From Capsaspora owczarzaki ATCC 30864 (taxonomy: Eukaryota; Opisthokonta; Filasterea): DNA of 64,000 bases. The stretch is taken from positions 345,939 to 409,938 of the forward strand of contig NW_011887299.1 of the NCBI RefSeq assembly GCF_000151315.2, written 5' to 3'. Positions 1 through 13,102 of the stretch are shown here, piece by piece (position 1 is the first letter of the stretch; the number at the start of each line of letters is the position of its first letter). The notes below the pieces were generated by a model. The model saw nothing but the letters and a program-made list of their open reading frames with translations, ran no database searches and was not told the origin of the DNA. The position numbers were made by a program, and so were the translations under genes.

Positions 1-3000
1 CAGCTCAGTCCTGCTCCACCCATCCACACTCATCGTCGTCGCAGTCGCAGGCGCATATGCACTGGTCAGAGTCGCGCAGGATGGCAGGCTGCCGTCGCTC
101 TTGAGCTGGGTCACGATTGCCCGGCCGTCGTCTCGTTCCCAGGCTCCGCTGCTGCCAGCGACGACAGCGAATGCTGCAGCCGCCGTGTGTGCTGTATGCC
201 AGTCGGACAAGTGCAACCATGCAGACCGTCTCGTCAAACGGAACGGTGGCGTCACTGCGCAGTCGTCAGCATCTTTAGCTGGTGCGCCCGGCGGACTTCC
301 AGCCATGGCGTATGCGCAGTCGGGTTCGTCTGGACTAACGTCATTCACTGGCGCTGTTCAAGTGCCAGAAACCCTGGATCGCGCGGTTCGACTCTACCTC
401 GACAAACTGCTCGCCGATTACGTTGATTACTGGTTCACCCCAATCAGCGCAGACACGCTCTTTCTCGACGAGCTGCGCTCTACACTGCGGTTTGTGGTAC
501 TAGGCATGGTAGATCGTGGTTGCAAGGTACGCTGCTTTTCGTTTTGCTTTTGTTCGATTTTGCAAGACATCTGTTTTGCCGTGGTTGTTGTTTGTTGTGA
601 TCTGCTCTTGTTGCTCAGCCCTCCAACCATGCCTGAACCAATCCGTGTGTGTAGGTCGATTGGGAGGCCGTCGCTTGCACAGACATGCTCCAGGTTGCCG
701 CAGAACTGCTGCACGCGTACATGTGCGCGCTGGAGGACTTGAAGCAACAAAAGCGCGCCAACCCAACGCGGTCGCATTTCATTTCCGATCAGGAGATGGC
801 CAGCGCAACTCTAAAGCGTCTCCCCAATGGCGGCCATATCTGCATGCAAAGCCCCGAGCTCGAGCTCGAGTATTGGCGCAAGATTTCCGACCGCTTGGCC
901 AGCCTGCTCATGCCCGCTCCTTTACCAGACTGCCAGTCTGCGCAGCACTTGTTGCGCGAAATGTTTGCTGCGAAAGTGCTTGTGCCCAGCCTGCCTGCAA
1001 TCTACGACACGGACTTTGTCAATCGAATGCTGTACAAGGCACTGTGCGAGTACGTGCCATTCGACGGCCCTGTCATGGATGGTCCCATTACGCGCCTTCG
1101 CCGCCCCGATTATCATACTGTGCCACCCACTCAGGCTGTGCTATTGGCTGGCTATGGTGGTGGAAGCCCACTCGCCTCTGTGCTGCACGTCGCCCTGCCA
1201 GACATTCTGTCTCAACCGCCGCTCTTGTTTGTATTTATGAAGTTCCTGGGCACTCAGCAAGCCTTGCACATTTTGCAGTTCTGTTTGTCGGTTGGTACGT
1301 CACTGATGTTGTTGTTGGTTTTGTTTGCCTTCTTCCTGCTTTCTGCTTCGTTCGGCATCAATCTGACGTTGTACGAACTGGCTGCTTTTGCTTCCTGTTT
1401 TTTTTTTGTTTGTTTTGTTTTTTTACAGAAAACTACAATGAACAGGCTGTGCAGGCCACGCGTGCAGATCCCGAACAGCAGGAGGCGTTGGCCACGCAGG
1501 CCAAAGACCTTTTCAAAATGTACATAAAACCCGTCGGAATCTCCGCGCTGCCAGTCGAAGACGCAGAGCGCGTGCGTATCGAGCGCCTGATTTTCGGGCA
1601 AGAAGAGTCTGGGCGGCGGTTCCCCGATGCCACTTGCTTTATGACGACCTACAGCACTTGCTACAAGCTCCTCGCCGAAGTGTACTGCCCACTGTTCCAG
1701 CGTAGTGAAATGTATTTCAAGTTTCTCTGCCATGACAGCAAAGCCCTGTCTGGGCAAACACCCACACAGAGCCAGGCCGTCCGGCCAGTGACACGGCAAG
1801 CTGTAGCGCCAACCTCAAGAGCTCCCCTCCGTGGCGCGGCTCCGCCAATGTCTGCCGCGACAGGCCAACACTCCAACACTAATGCCGCCACCAAACCCAG
1901 CAAAATGGCAACGTTCAAGGCCAAGAATGGCGTCGGGCTTCAAACGTCTGCCGTTCCAATTCCCGTCACCAAGTCAGGCTCCAATAACAATAACAATAAT
2001 AATGGAAGCTTGCCACGAACACCAACTGTATTGAGCTCGTCGCCATACGCACTGAGCAGCGGCATTCCCTCCGCGATTGCTGGAAGCTCGCGTCGCCTTG
2101 AGCACGCGAGGACATCGAGCACGTCTTCCAGTGCTTCCGATCCAGTCGCGCCGCTCTCAGAAGCTGGCAATGTCGAGAGCACAGACAGCCTTGCTGTTTC
2201 CCAATCACCGCCTCTCCGTGACGCCACTGAGGGGGCGACTACGGACGATCTTTCGCCTTCTGCGTCTGTGGGCCCGTCGGCCTTGGCGTCAACGGCTCAC
2301 TCGCAGGATGTGTCGCTGGCTGCATCGCCGGTGGAATCTCGAGCGCATTCCAGGTCACACTCCCGGTCTACGTCTGCCGTCTCCTTGGCCGGAGTTGAAA
2401 GTGCCGTGCAGCAACAGCAGATGCCACCACGCCAGACGTCCAACCCGTCAAACTCACCCAGTCGACCCCTCACCCCTGTCGCTGCCACCCTGGGATCAAC
2501 GCCTCCAACACTACCACATCCAACCTCCGACCTTGCTCCTGTGCGCCAGGGCATTGATATGAAACGCTGGCGGATTGCCATTCGCAACGTTTCCACGCAG
2601 CGCGAGAATCTGAAAAAGTACGTCCTCTACCGAATTGCAGTGACTGCTCCGATGAACACGCTTCAACAAGTCGTGGATCCCAGCTCGATCGCCGAGTACG
2701 CGTCCATGCCTGGTCGCGATGAAGAGACATGGATTGTCAGCCGGCGGTACAGCGACTTTGACGCGCTCGACACGTGTCTCCGCAACTCTTCCTACGGCGA
2801 TCAGGGCCAGCTCGAACTCCCGGGGAAGAAGACGTTTGGCAACATGGATGCAAACTTTGTCGACACGCGTCGCGCCTCTCTCGAAAAGTATCTCCAAGCA
2901 CTCATTGCAGACGTCAACCTGCACGAAAGCGTGTTGCTGCATGCCTTTTTCACCCCGACTCCAACATTCCGGCAGCTGATTCATGATCTCAACGACCACG

Positions 3001-4112
3001 ATGTCAGTCGCGTCCTGAAGGCGGTTCCGCAAAAGATCAAGGAGATTTCTGTGGGTATCGTCAGCGCGCCAATGCAATGGTTTAGCGAGGCTGGAAATCG
3101 CGCTCGAGAGCTCGAAGGGGCCGTCCAGTCGTTCGTTCCTTCTCTCCCAGCGGCGTTGTTTGACTGGCAGCAACATCGGTTTCAACGGAAGCGCGCTGCC
3201 GCTCGATTGAATGAAGGTCGGTTCCACCAACAAAAAAAAATCAACTTTTTAGCACCCAACAAAAGCAGGGATTGCGTCGTCGTCGTCGTCGTCGAACTAA
3301 CATTGGTCATTTGTCGTATGCGTAGATGTTACCTCTGCGAGCAACGATCGCACTCAAAATCTTACCATTTCCGGACCAATGGAGACGGCTCTATTCGTCC
3401 TTGAAAATGCAGCAGACGTCCCACGCTCGCGTTGGAATGCTGCAGCGTCTCCGCCGGCAGAGCGTGCTCCCGCTTCGACTCCGGGTCTACCGCTGCTTCT
3501 TGCGCTTGGAAAATTCGCGGCTGGTGCCACATTTGATGACTTTATTGAACGGTATGTTCGAGTGAGTTTGTTCTCATTGGAAGCCCCACGTAAACTCACA
3601 CCAACGACTGTGCTGCGGTTGACACGCTCCGACCCTCTTTTCGATCAATCCTTTTTCAGAAAGCTCCGTGATAACATTGAGTTTCAGCTGAGAGAAAATT
3701 CCGCCCTCGACTTGCTCCAGCTCTTGTACGCTGCAACATTCGACGCTGCCCCTGTTGTGACCGACGAAGAGCGCGCGCGAAACAAGCAAATTGCTTACGA
3801 CGAAATGTTCAAGTTTCTTCCTCGTGAGTGACTTTGACTTTGACTTTGATGCTTGTTTCTTTCGCACTCGTGACTTACTCTTGGGTGTCGTTTGGTTTTT
3901 TTTTGATGACCCACCACCTTTGATGTTTGTTCCTGCCTACAGCCATTGCTCATCACATTGTCGGAGTCGAGTACTTGCGAAATTGCGCTGAAAACTTTTT
4001 CGAGCTTCTCCAAAACCCACAACTGTCCAAGCAGCTCGTTCTCAGTGTTCTTGACATCACCATCGTCAAGTTCTTCCCCGAACTATCTGCTAGCGCCACC
4101 CCAATCCCTTGA
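1..4112 (+). CDS. RGS-PX sorting nexin (SNX13/14/25 type), 5' end beyond or at window edge
   Basis: A membrane-associated sorting nexin expected to act on endosomal or ER-contact membranes through phosphoinositide binding. Domain order read from the spliced frames is PXA (from about 350, split by an intron at 529-654), an RGS-like fold (about 1220-1740, split by an intron at about 1297-1429), a low-complexity Ser/Thr/Pro/Asn linker, a PX domain (about 2560-2970, with RRYSDFDALD and the LELPGKK region) and a C-terminal nexin domain (3326-4112). The intron at 3217-3325 joins codons cleanly to give a GAT, and the last intron ends at about 3942. The open frame reaches base 2 without a convincing ATG and contains a hydrophobic stretch (about 26-70) like the N-terminal membrane anchor of this family. 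An internal ATG at 305 is the fallback start. The family is clear; the exact paralogue is not. Confidence 0.85.
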
Positions 4113-4495
4113 TAAGAAAAAAAAAGCAACCACAACAACCTGCCTTGATACTTTGATGTCGCGAAATTGTAATGATACAATCTGAGTTGATTTTATGCTT
4201 CAAAATGATGTTTGTACATTGTGTGTTTACAGAACGCCAGGCGCTGGAATTCCGACCAAAAAAAAAAGAAACATAGCTTTGCAGATGGGAGAGTAAGGGG
4301 TGAGTGAGAATGGGGAGGAAATGAGGTGAGGTGAAGCGCGAAATTGAATACACGCACTACGTGGAAGGAACGAAAAAAGGGGGTAAGGAGGGCAATGGCA
4401 TTGATCAGGTGGTAAAGATAAGGGGGGGGAGGAGGAAAAGCGTCATCCAGAAAAAAAATACAGAAAAATAAGCAACCCATAGAAAACAAAAACAA
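4113..4495. other. Intergenic gap between convergent genes
   Basis: These 383 bp lie between the stop codons of the sorting nexin and FBXW7 and presumably hold both 3' UTRs. I see A-rich runs and purine-rich stretches but no gene, RNA or repeat element. Confidence 0.7.
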
Positions 4496-7400
4496 TCATG
4501 GAAGAAGAATCATTTCTCGAGCACTCCTCAAAATAAGCTCGTGCATGGCTTGTGCGTACGCCGGGAATTCGGAACGGTTGCCGTGCACAAACCGCAGCGT
4601 AATTCCGCAGTTGGCCAACAGAGATCTTACGTCGGACGAAGTGGTAACTTCGATGGTATAGCGGAAGGCTGGCAGCGTGCAGTTCAAGACATATGCCGGG
4701 CCCTCAGTGTAGACAATGTTGTCCATGTCGAGCAAGCGAGTAATCATCGTGAAGAAGCGGCGTGGGGTGCAAGGCACAACACACGGCACGCTCTCGTCGT
4801 GACGCGGAATGGTTGAGCTGGCGACCTTCCAGGCGTCCTTCTCCAAAAAGTTGAGCATCAATATGCGTGTACCGTTTGCGTTGGGCGTGCCGCCAAGCTC
4901 GGTGATGGCCTCGAACAACCGTTCTTCTTGGGCGCGTTGGACGGGATTGTCCGCGTTCGCCGTGATGGAGCCAACGACCTGCGCATTGTTTGGCAAACTC
5001 AGATCCCGGTCAACCACCGTGTACTGCATCGTGCCACCCTGGTGGGCATGGGTCTGCGTGGTTGTGACGGGGAAGGATGAGCCGCCTTTGATGGCGGCCA
5101 CCAACCGTGTTTCGTTGAACTGCAGTCGCCAGACAACCGCTTCTGGGCCCAGCGTGACAAGGTTGTGCAGGAGCTGCCCCGTTTTGAGATCCCACACTTT
5201 GATGTGACCATCATCCGAGCCCGAAACGATTTTCTCGTCGTCGAATTGCACGCACGTGACGGCAGAGTCGTGACCGCGAAGGGTGTGCAGGCATTTGCCC
5301 GTCGTGACATCCCAGACCTTGAGCATGAAATCCGCATTACCAGACACGAGAATGTTTCCGCGGAGCTGCATCTGGCCGACCAGCGACTGGTGGCCTTCGA
5401 GCGTGAAGATGTTCTTGCCGCTGCGAGCATCCCAGATCTTGATGAACGAGTCCAGCGAGCCGCTTGCAATCAGGTTGCCGTCGAATTGAAGCGAGTAAAT
5501 GTTTTGCAGGTGACCCGTGAGGACGTGCAAGCATGATCCCGTTGCAAAGTCCCAGACCTGTGTGGTTTTTTTTGTTTGTGTGGTCAACGAGGTGATTTTT
5601 TTTTTTGTGTGTGTGGTCAACGAAGTGAGTCCAACGAAAAACGAAAATGACACGCGAAAGAAGGCACATAAAAACCAAACAACAACAACATGAAAAGGGG
5701 ACTCACACGCAACGTGAAATCATACGAGCCAGACACGATGAGGTCGTCGGAAACGCAGACGCAGCGAACAGCCATCGTGTGACCGGTCAGAACACGCACA
5801 GTTTGCAAGCTCCAAATGCGCAGTGTTTGGTCGCGGGAACCACTCACGACGTACTTGTCGGTCAAGCACAAGCAGCGCACAGTAGAGCTGTGGCCTTCCA
5901 GAACACCGACGAGTTTCCCTTGCTGAATATTCCAAATCTGAACAAGAAAAAGTGCAGGAAAGAGCAAGTCGAACAGAAAGAAACATCAGAACAAAAACAA
6001 AATGGCCACAAGCAGAACATGCCAAACGCGGTCCAACCGGGGAAAACCAAACAAACACCCGAACCAAAAAAAAAAAAAAATCAAAACCCGTACCCTCAAA
6101 GTCCGATCCGTAGAACCGCTAACAATCAAAGCGTCGCGAGCCTGACAGCACCAAACGCCGCCAGTGTGACCATGCAGAGTGCGCAAAAGATTGCCGGAGA
6201 CTGCGCACCAGATGCGCACGGTTCGGTCGTCGGCGCCGCTGATAATGTGCGTGTCGTGAAGCAACAGACAGGTAATGACGGCTTCGCCGTGACCGTACAT
6301 GGCCCAAGCGTTGAACTTTGCAGACTTCCAGTTTCGGTCTGACCAGCGCCGAAGCAGGCATCGACGTTTCCAAGAAATCCTTGGTGCCAGAAAGTCAGGC
6401 AAGTTCACCGGGCGAGGCACGGCCTGCAGGAAGAAGGAATCATCGATTTTCAGCTGATCGCACTTGAGTCGCCACATTCTACGACATTCAAGGCAGGGAA
6501 TGGGAAGGCACAAGCACGGTGAGAAGGTGCGTGAAACAAAACCAACGACGCAGACACGCAACACTTTGAGCGTCAACACAAACTCACGCATCGTCATCAA
6601 TCACTCGTCGCCATGAGCGCGAGACGCGGGCGGCAGTTATGAGGGTATCGACATCCAGGTGTTGAAGAATAGACAGAGCAAGCTCGTGTGGTAGCAAGGA
6701 AATGAAATCTCTTCGGAAGAGCGGCTCGAGGAGAGATTCTGCCACGCTGTATGTCAAAACGAGACAAAAAACGAGACGCGGAGGTTGATTGCAACGATAT
6801 GAGTCGAAGATCCCAAAGCCCCAACAAAAAACACAACAAAATCGTCCCAGACACCAGTTGGACGGGAACGTACCGCAGTTGAGACAAGGAACAGCAGCGC
6901 AGCAAGGTCTCGAGCAGCTGCGCTTGCAGAGCCGGACTGGACTGGGTGAACTGGCCAACCCAGCTCCGTGCATCGTTATTACCACCGGCGGCGGGAACAA
7001 GATCTTGAACAATCATCTCGGTGGAGCCTGCGGGGTGCAAAGGGTAGGCGTGATCAAGATACCGGCGAGAGTCTGGCGCGTCCTGGCTGAGGGTCGCGAC
7101 AACGTGTGGCAGATAGTGGTACTGTGCGAGAATTCTCACCGTCTCGCTATCGAGGGGAGTCGCGGGAATGCTCGCCGACTCTGGGCGGAAGTGCTGCCTG
7201 TCGACGCGCGCGTGTGTGCCAATGGGCGAGCTGAGAACATCTGCAGACGATGCACCAGAGCGGCCGGCGCCAGAGACGGCTTCAATGAATGAGGCCGACG
7301 CCGATGGTGGCTGGTGCATGTGCTGGTTGTCGTCCAGCTTCATGACCTGAGACTCGGTCCAGTGGGCCCCTTGGTTGTCCGCCTTCAAGTCCGGTCTCAT

Positions 7401-7526
7401 GTTCCACAGCGGCTTCTCGCGTTTGGTCGCAAAGATGCTCGTCTCCTGGGGTGCGCGCTGATTTGGCAGCACCTCAAGTGCTTTGGCATCTGGCTTGCCT
7501 GGCCACAACGTCCATTTCTGGCTCAT
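4496..7526 (-). CDS. FBXW7: FBXW7/Cdc4-like F-box WD40 ubiquitin-ligase receptor
   Basis: Substrate receptor of an SCF ubiquitin ligase that binds phosphodegrons. Translation starts at 7526 and runs leftward through about six exons. An N-terminal tail is followed by an F-box (6590-6745, with FISLLPHELALSILQHLD) and a WD40 propeller (about 6400 to 4900). The blades match human FBXW7 closely, including WDLKTGQLLHNLVTL in the last blade. The three arginines that grip the phosphodegron in human FBXW7 have counterparts here (STVRC, GSRDQTLR, AVRC), so the degron pocket looks intact. Introns lie near 5560-5707, 5939-6090, 6478-6590 and 6746-6874. After the last blade comes an insert of roughly 70 residues, the closing strand (RILMLNFLEKD) and about 100 further residues not present in the human protein. 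It is divergent from the methyltransferase gene on the right. Confidence 0.93.
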
Positions 7527-7854
7527 TCTGATTCACAGTGGCAACTTGTAGAGGTTTTTGTTTTTGTGCTATTTGAAGGAGAGGGGCTTTTGTATGTGTG
7601 TCCTGCAACAAAAAAAAAAAAACGGTGAGAACACACAGCCAAACACCCAAAAAGTAATCCAGACAGCTGCTAAACTGGGGCGTGATGTCTGATCGCTTCT
7701 GCTTCTTCTTCCTCTTCCTTACACGTCACCACTCCTATGTTTGAGGACTGAAATGCATTCACAGACTTGTCGTGACAGAGAAAGAACGGAGACTTTTTTT
7801 CTTCTTCTTCTTCTTGCTTTCTTTTGGTTGAAGACTTAAAACATAGCTTTTTTT

Positions 7855-7885
<31 letters not shown>

Positions 7886-8262
7886 AAGATGAGTTTTTTT
7901 AGCTGGGCCTTCTTCTTCTTCCGATATGTTCCTCCTCGTTCCTGTGTGAGTGAGACAGACACGGGAGGGGGAGCTGCGCCCCGCCGCACTTCCTCTGAGA
8001 GAGCATTCTTCACTTGTCGGAAGGTGCTCGCGGTGTCAGGGGAGAGGCGAGAAGGTCGAGAGGACACGACAGTGACAAAGGAAGAAAGGGAAAAAAAAAA
8101 AAGCATAGTTTGCCCTCCATCTCGGTTGTCCCGTGCTGCAGAGCCGGCGGCAGGTCGCTCGGGTTGACACACACCATAACACCTGCGTCCGACAAAAGCG
8201 CAACCTCGCTGCCCCGTCCCGCAGCCGAGACCAACGCCAAGCAAAAAAAAAAAAGCCACTGC

Positions 8263-8303
<41 letters not shown>

Positions 8304-8830
8304 TGACAAACAACAAGGCTAAGGAGGAACATTGCAAGCTGGACCAGCGATAGAGGCGTCGAGAGGGGTTGCGGGGTGGGGGATGAGCAAGGGGTGAAGA
8401 GTAGAACAGCATCAACGAAGCACAAAGTCAGGGAGCGAGGCTGCTCAGCGGGGCTGCGTTGAGCTTCAAGCTGAAATCGCAATGGAAAAACTCACTCAGA
8501 ATGAAAAAAAGACTGCTCGCTTTTTTTTTTTCTTTTTTTTTTGGATTTGGTTCTGCTGGGTGTTGATCTGGTCTGATTTCCCCTCAATTCTCATCATCGC
8601 TTTGCTGCTGCTGGAGATCAAACTGCCACCAAACCAATGCTGAGCATCCGGAGTGATAAAGACAAACCCCAAGCTTCCAATTGGCATTTGGCTGTGAAAG
8701 CACTTCTGGTTCATCCAGCCCCCATGTTCAGCAACTGAGACCAGAGTACAACTAGCAACAAACAATTCTAGCATCGTAGTTAAAGTGAAGAAGGCTCGCT
8801 CAGTCTTCACCCATCGAATCTCGCAGAAAA
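7527..8830. promoter_or_regulatory. Shared 1.3-kb divergent upstream region
   Basis: It separates the start codons of FBXW7 (-) and the O-methyltransferase (+). It holds several T tracts (7850-7885, 8521-8541) and an A tract of about 34 bases at 8267-8300. A CTCAGTC sequence lies at 8799-8805, 26 to 32 bp before the methyltransferase ATG. Short open frames here are homopolymer-driven and resemble nothing I know. Confidence 0.55.
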
Positions 8831-10441
8831 ATGGCTTCCGTCTCTGGCGTTCCAATCTGGCCCGACGCAGGCATCCGCAGCGCGTGGCTCTCGCAGTGGC
8901 AGCTCCCGTCGCTCTCAGTTGCGTTTCTTGACTTGTTGCTGCCCCGGTTGAGCCGGTGGGCGCGGGGGGGAGGAGGTTTGCGCAGTCGGGCCAGATTGCA
9001 GTTCAGAGGAGGAACAATCTGGCCCGTCTTGTTGGCATAGGACAGTCACGCAGAGTGCCTGGATAGTAGTCGGCAGCGCCCTTCTTACACTTGGCTGTGC
9101 TGTGATTTTCTTTTGCACTTGCGTCGACATGCTGGCAGGTTGGCATCCAGATTGGCCTGTTCAAGCTGCTCGACAGCAACCCCGGGTTGACGAGTGCGCA
9201 AATCTCAGAGTCGCTCAAGGTGTCCAAGCGCGGGTAAAAAACGATGAAACATACACGATCCAATGCATCTTGCAAATCGCGTGTCTTTGCATCGTGATGG
9301 TGATGTTGTCGTGCGCTCGCGAGATTGCCGGCACAATTCTAACTCTTTGCGCCACTCTGTCGCCAGAATCGACGCGCTGACGGCAGTGCTCGGTGCACTC
9401 ACCTTCTTGGAGTGCCGCGGAGGAGCCTTCCATAATTCGGTCGAAACCTCGCTGTACCTGCTCGAGGGCAGCCAGTTCTTCTGGGGACACATGCTGATGG
9501 GTCGCCCGGGTTCGGAAGCGTCCGCGTTGCACCGACGCCTGCACGACGCCATCGTGCACGACCAAGTCGACCCTGGAGCCGTCAACGAGTGGGAGGCTGG
9601 ATCGCTGCCAGATCCTGAGCGTGCGGCCGCCATCACGCGCGGAATGCACAGCCACTCGGTTGCACCGGCGATGGCTCTTGCGGCATCGCCTCGCTTTAAG
9701 GCTCTTAACGTTACCAAGCTTCTGGATGTTGGCGGTGGCTCTGGCTGCTTCCCGTGAGTATTTTTTCTTTGCTTCTTTGTTTTTGGGCGCGATGGCACCG
9801 TTGTCGATTATTCTCCGCGCTCATTATTCTCCTTCCATTGCTTGGTTGCACCACTCGTCGTCGTCGTTGTTGTTGTTGAGTGCAGGATTGCGATGGCTCA
9901 AGCCAATCCAGCATTCAAAGGTGTCGTGATGGAAATCGACACTGTCGGCAAGTGTGCGCTCGAGTTTGTTGCTGAAGGTAATAATTCTAGTCTTGCTATT
10001 GACAAAAACTGTTGACCAAGAAAACTGGCTGACCCGGGCTGACCCTGTGGCGAAACAGCAAAGGTGTCTGAGCAGATTACCACGATTGCCCGAAACATGT
10101 TCAAAGATGCCTGGCCGACACCAGCAGAGGGGTTCAACGGGGTCTTTTTCAGCAACATTTTCCACGACTGGAATCATGCTCAGAACACGCATCTCGCTCG
10201 CAGCGCGTTCAACACACTGGCGCCTGGTGGTCGAATTCTGTTGCACGAGACGCTGTTGAATGATGACAGCACCGGGCCCTTTGTTGCCGCGGCGTTTAGC
10301 ATGCACATGCTCGTGTACACGCGCGGCAAGCAATTCACGTTCAAAGAGCTGCAGGAGCTCCTGACCTCTGTGGGTTTTGTTGATGTCCAAGTGTTCCCCA
10401 CGTACAGCTTCTACTCGATCGTTCATGCTCGCAAGCCGTGA
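8831..10441 (+). CDS. SAM-dependent O-methyltransferase (Methyltransf_2 / ASMT-COMT type)
   Basis: Predicted to methylate a hydroxyl on a small molecule using S-adenosylmethionine; the substrate cannot be told from sequence. Exon 2 (from about 9139) carries the N-terminal dimerisation helices (IQIGLFKLLDSNPGLTSAQI). Exon 3 (about 9367-9753) contains the glycine-rich SAM loop LLDVGGGSGCFP, and exon 4 (9885-9979) the acidic SAM-ribose strand (VVMEID). The last exon (about 10061-10441) has the catalytic-region motif NIFHDWNHAQ and the LAPGGRILLHETLL strand typical of the family. The junction of exon 1 (ATG at 8831) with exon 2 is uncertain: no in-phase GT donor is obvious, so exon 1 may be shorter or a small exon may be missed. 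It is convergent with parvin, with 181 bp between them. Confidence 0.82.
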
Positions 10442-10622
10442 CCGAGGAGCAGAGTGAAAAGAATGGCATTGTTGCTGTTCATTGTTTTGAGTTTGTGTTT
10501 TTGCTCGTTGTCAATCGACATACAAGAGCAGACCAGGCAATCGTATATATTGGAGCCGGACACCATTTTTAAGAAGCTACACAACACGAAAAGGGACGCA
10601 AGAGTCTGAGCAAACCAGGCGA

Positions 10623-12523
10623 TTTAGGCGTCGGTTGGCCTGTACGCCGTGTAGAGCAGGTACAAGAATCGCACGATCGTCTTGAGGTTGCGCGTGACAA
10701 TTTCTAGCAAAAGACAAAACACCAAGGCACACGTCAGCCACAAAACCCAAACCCAAACGAAAACAAAAACAAAAACAAACAAACAAAAAAAATGGCATAC
10801 CGCGCGCGTAAATGCCGTTGCGAGACAGACCCATCTTTTCGAGGAGCTGGAGGCACACTTCAGCGTTGTGAACCTTCATGTCGTCGTTGATGGGTGTCAA
10901 GTGATACATGTTCATGGGCACATAAAAGTCGCCCAGCGATCCGAGAAGCAGAATCAGGTAGACTCCGTCGTGGAACTGAAGCGCCAGATCTGTGACCTGC
11001 ACGCTAATCTTTCGCAGGTGGTTGTTGACAAACTGAACGAGTTTCTGCAAGATGCAAGACAGACAGAGAGCGACAGTCAGTAGAGAGCAGAACGACACGC
11101 GAAACACAAAGAAGCTTGCACATACCTCTTGGATGAGTTGCAATCGTTCGGGGTCGTTGGCCTCGAACAAATCATCAATGACATCGCGAGTAGAAATGGC
11201 TGGCAAATGTCCAAAACGTCCGAGTGAGCGTCACATGCAAGACTTTCCCCCTTCATCCGAGCACAATTTAGCTTACCAACATCCTTCTCATCTGCGAGCA
11301 CCTTGCTGTAAAGTCGAAAAAAATGCAAACAATGAGTTTCTCGAGAAAGGAACTAACGCTTGCACATAAAAGAGAAACAGGAGACTCACGCTGCGCCTTC
11401 GGCGCCAAGTGCGCCCAGATGCTGGCGATTGTCGGTAATGTCATAGGCCACAGTCTTGTTCGTGATGACGCCGTTGTTGCTCTAGCAAAAGGTCGACATG
11501 TGCTGAGTCAAAGAGGAGGTACAAATGCGCAAATAGAACGACTCCAAAAAACCTACCACTCGGTTCACGACAGCAACGCGAACGTTGGATGGAATTTCGT
11601 TCGGGCACTCCAGACGGTAGCCGAGCTCGACGCACAACATGAGGATGGCAGCAATATCCTTGCGGAAGATGCCTGCAAAAGCAACAAAAGAAGCAATTGC
11701 AATAAACCGAGAAGAAAACTGAGTTCGCACCAATGAAACTTGCATCGCATCAACAGAACAACAAGATGCCAAACCTTCAAAAGTCCAGCGCTCTTCGGAC
11801 GGCTCCATGTTGAACTCTTGCTTCAGGAACTTGAACAAGAAGGTCAGATTTTCACGCTTGCTCTTATCGGATTGCGCGAGGAGGTTGTACTTGATTTCCT
11901 TTCCCGTGACCGTTTCTGGGGGAGGGGGAAGGGGTGTGATGATGATAATGGAGAAAGGTCAGTCATAGCTTCAGTCGCTCTTTGCAGTTGTACTCCAGAA
12001 CGAGATTGCTGACAAAACCAAGAAAAAAAGCGATCATCCAAGACTTACGGAGGAAGTTGATCAAAATAATGCCGTCATACAGATCTTGTGCAAGATCACG
12101 CACGATGACTTTTTGAGAGGCGGTGATGGAGTTGAGCCACACCATCAGATTCTAAGCAAAAAAGTAAACTATTAGTCAAGAACGGGTGCAGGGCCCTCCC
12201 CCACCCCTGTCGGGTGTACTCTAAAAAATCACTGTACCTTGATCAGGCGTTTGACCTTGGGGTCGCTGTTGGAAGAGCTGTGCAAGAACGAGCTGACGGT
12301 ATATTCGCCCACTGTTGCAATGAATAATGTCAAAGTCAAAAAATGTTAGAATGGCGTTCAAGATCTCGCAAAAGCCGGGAATTTTTTTTGCAGCAATGGA
12401 TTGAATTGAGGTTTATGTGGTTGGTCAAAGGTCTTTGAGCAGTGAGTGGTTGGCGGTTGGATGTGCGCGACGAATTCAAAAATCCAATGCAAATCCTATC
12501 AAAAAACTCGAAAACCCGAAAAC

Positions 12524-12558
<35 letters not shown>

Positions 12559-13102
12559 TTGCCAAAACAGATCCGAAAAACGCCTTTTCAATAGCAGCGA
12601 GCAGTCAATGAAGTCCCCCCCCCACCCAACCCACCTCGCCTCGCATTGTGTGTTTGGGAGCACAGATGTCTGCTTGAGACTCGAGCGAAACTGCGACTGC
12701 ACCAGCAGCTCCGTGTGAATCGATGCGTGAAGCGTCGTGAGCGAATATGGAATTCTGGCAGGGCGAAGGTCGCTGCAGCAGCGCGTCGCTGGCAGTTGGA
12801 CTTGCAAGTACTCGTGTGAGTGTCGCCAGCAAAGTGCAAAGAACGACAGGCAGAGGCGGGTGATGACGCGGAGGAGGAGCGGCGCGGAAAGGAACAGAGG
12901 ATTGAGCGAAAAATCGTCCATTGCCTTTTGGCTGGATTGGACTTCCCCTTTCTCCCCTTCCCCTCCCCCCCCAATGAACACCACAGACCAACACAAGCCG
13001 CGAGGAGCTGCACAAAAGGAGGAGTTGGGAGGTGGAAGACGCACAGTCGCGCGAGTTGGTCTTGTCGAGATCGACAAACGCATTCACAGCGCTTTTCGTC
13101 AT
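10623..13102 (-). CDS. PARV: Parvin (tandem CH-domain actin/integrin-adhesion adaptor)
   Basis: In animals parvin joins ILK and PINCH at integrin adhesions and binds paxillin and actin. Two calponin-homology domains are visible. CH1 includes DPKVKRLIKNLMVWLN and VRDLAQDLYDGIILINFL (about 12040-12300). CH2 includes LRKISVQVTDLALQFHDGVY and FYVPMNMYHLTPINDDMKVHN (about 10800-11045). The protein ends RFLYLLYTAYRPTDA with a TAA at 10623-10625. The order and motifs match animal alpha-parvin well. At least eight short exons are needed. The first exon is a proposal: an ATG at 13102 with a donor at about 13044 is in the right phase for the acceptor at about 12316, giving a 0.7-kb first intron holding a long A tract (12524-12556). 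If that is wrong, the start lies elsewhere in 12320-13260. Confidence 0.9.
12524..12556. repeat. Poly(A) homopolymer tract in first parvin intron
   Basis: About 33 uninterrupted A residues on the + strand (T on the coding strand). It is one of a set of similar tracts confined to introns and intergenic DNA in this window. Confidence 0.9.

Noticed and set aside
8267-8300. Long A tracts taken as retroposon (LINE/SINE) tails
   Set aside because: No target-site duplications, no adjacent reverse-transcriptase or SINE-like body, and tracts occur in both orientations in isolation.
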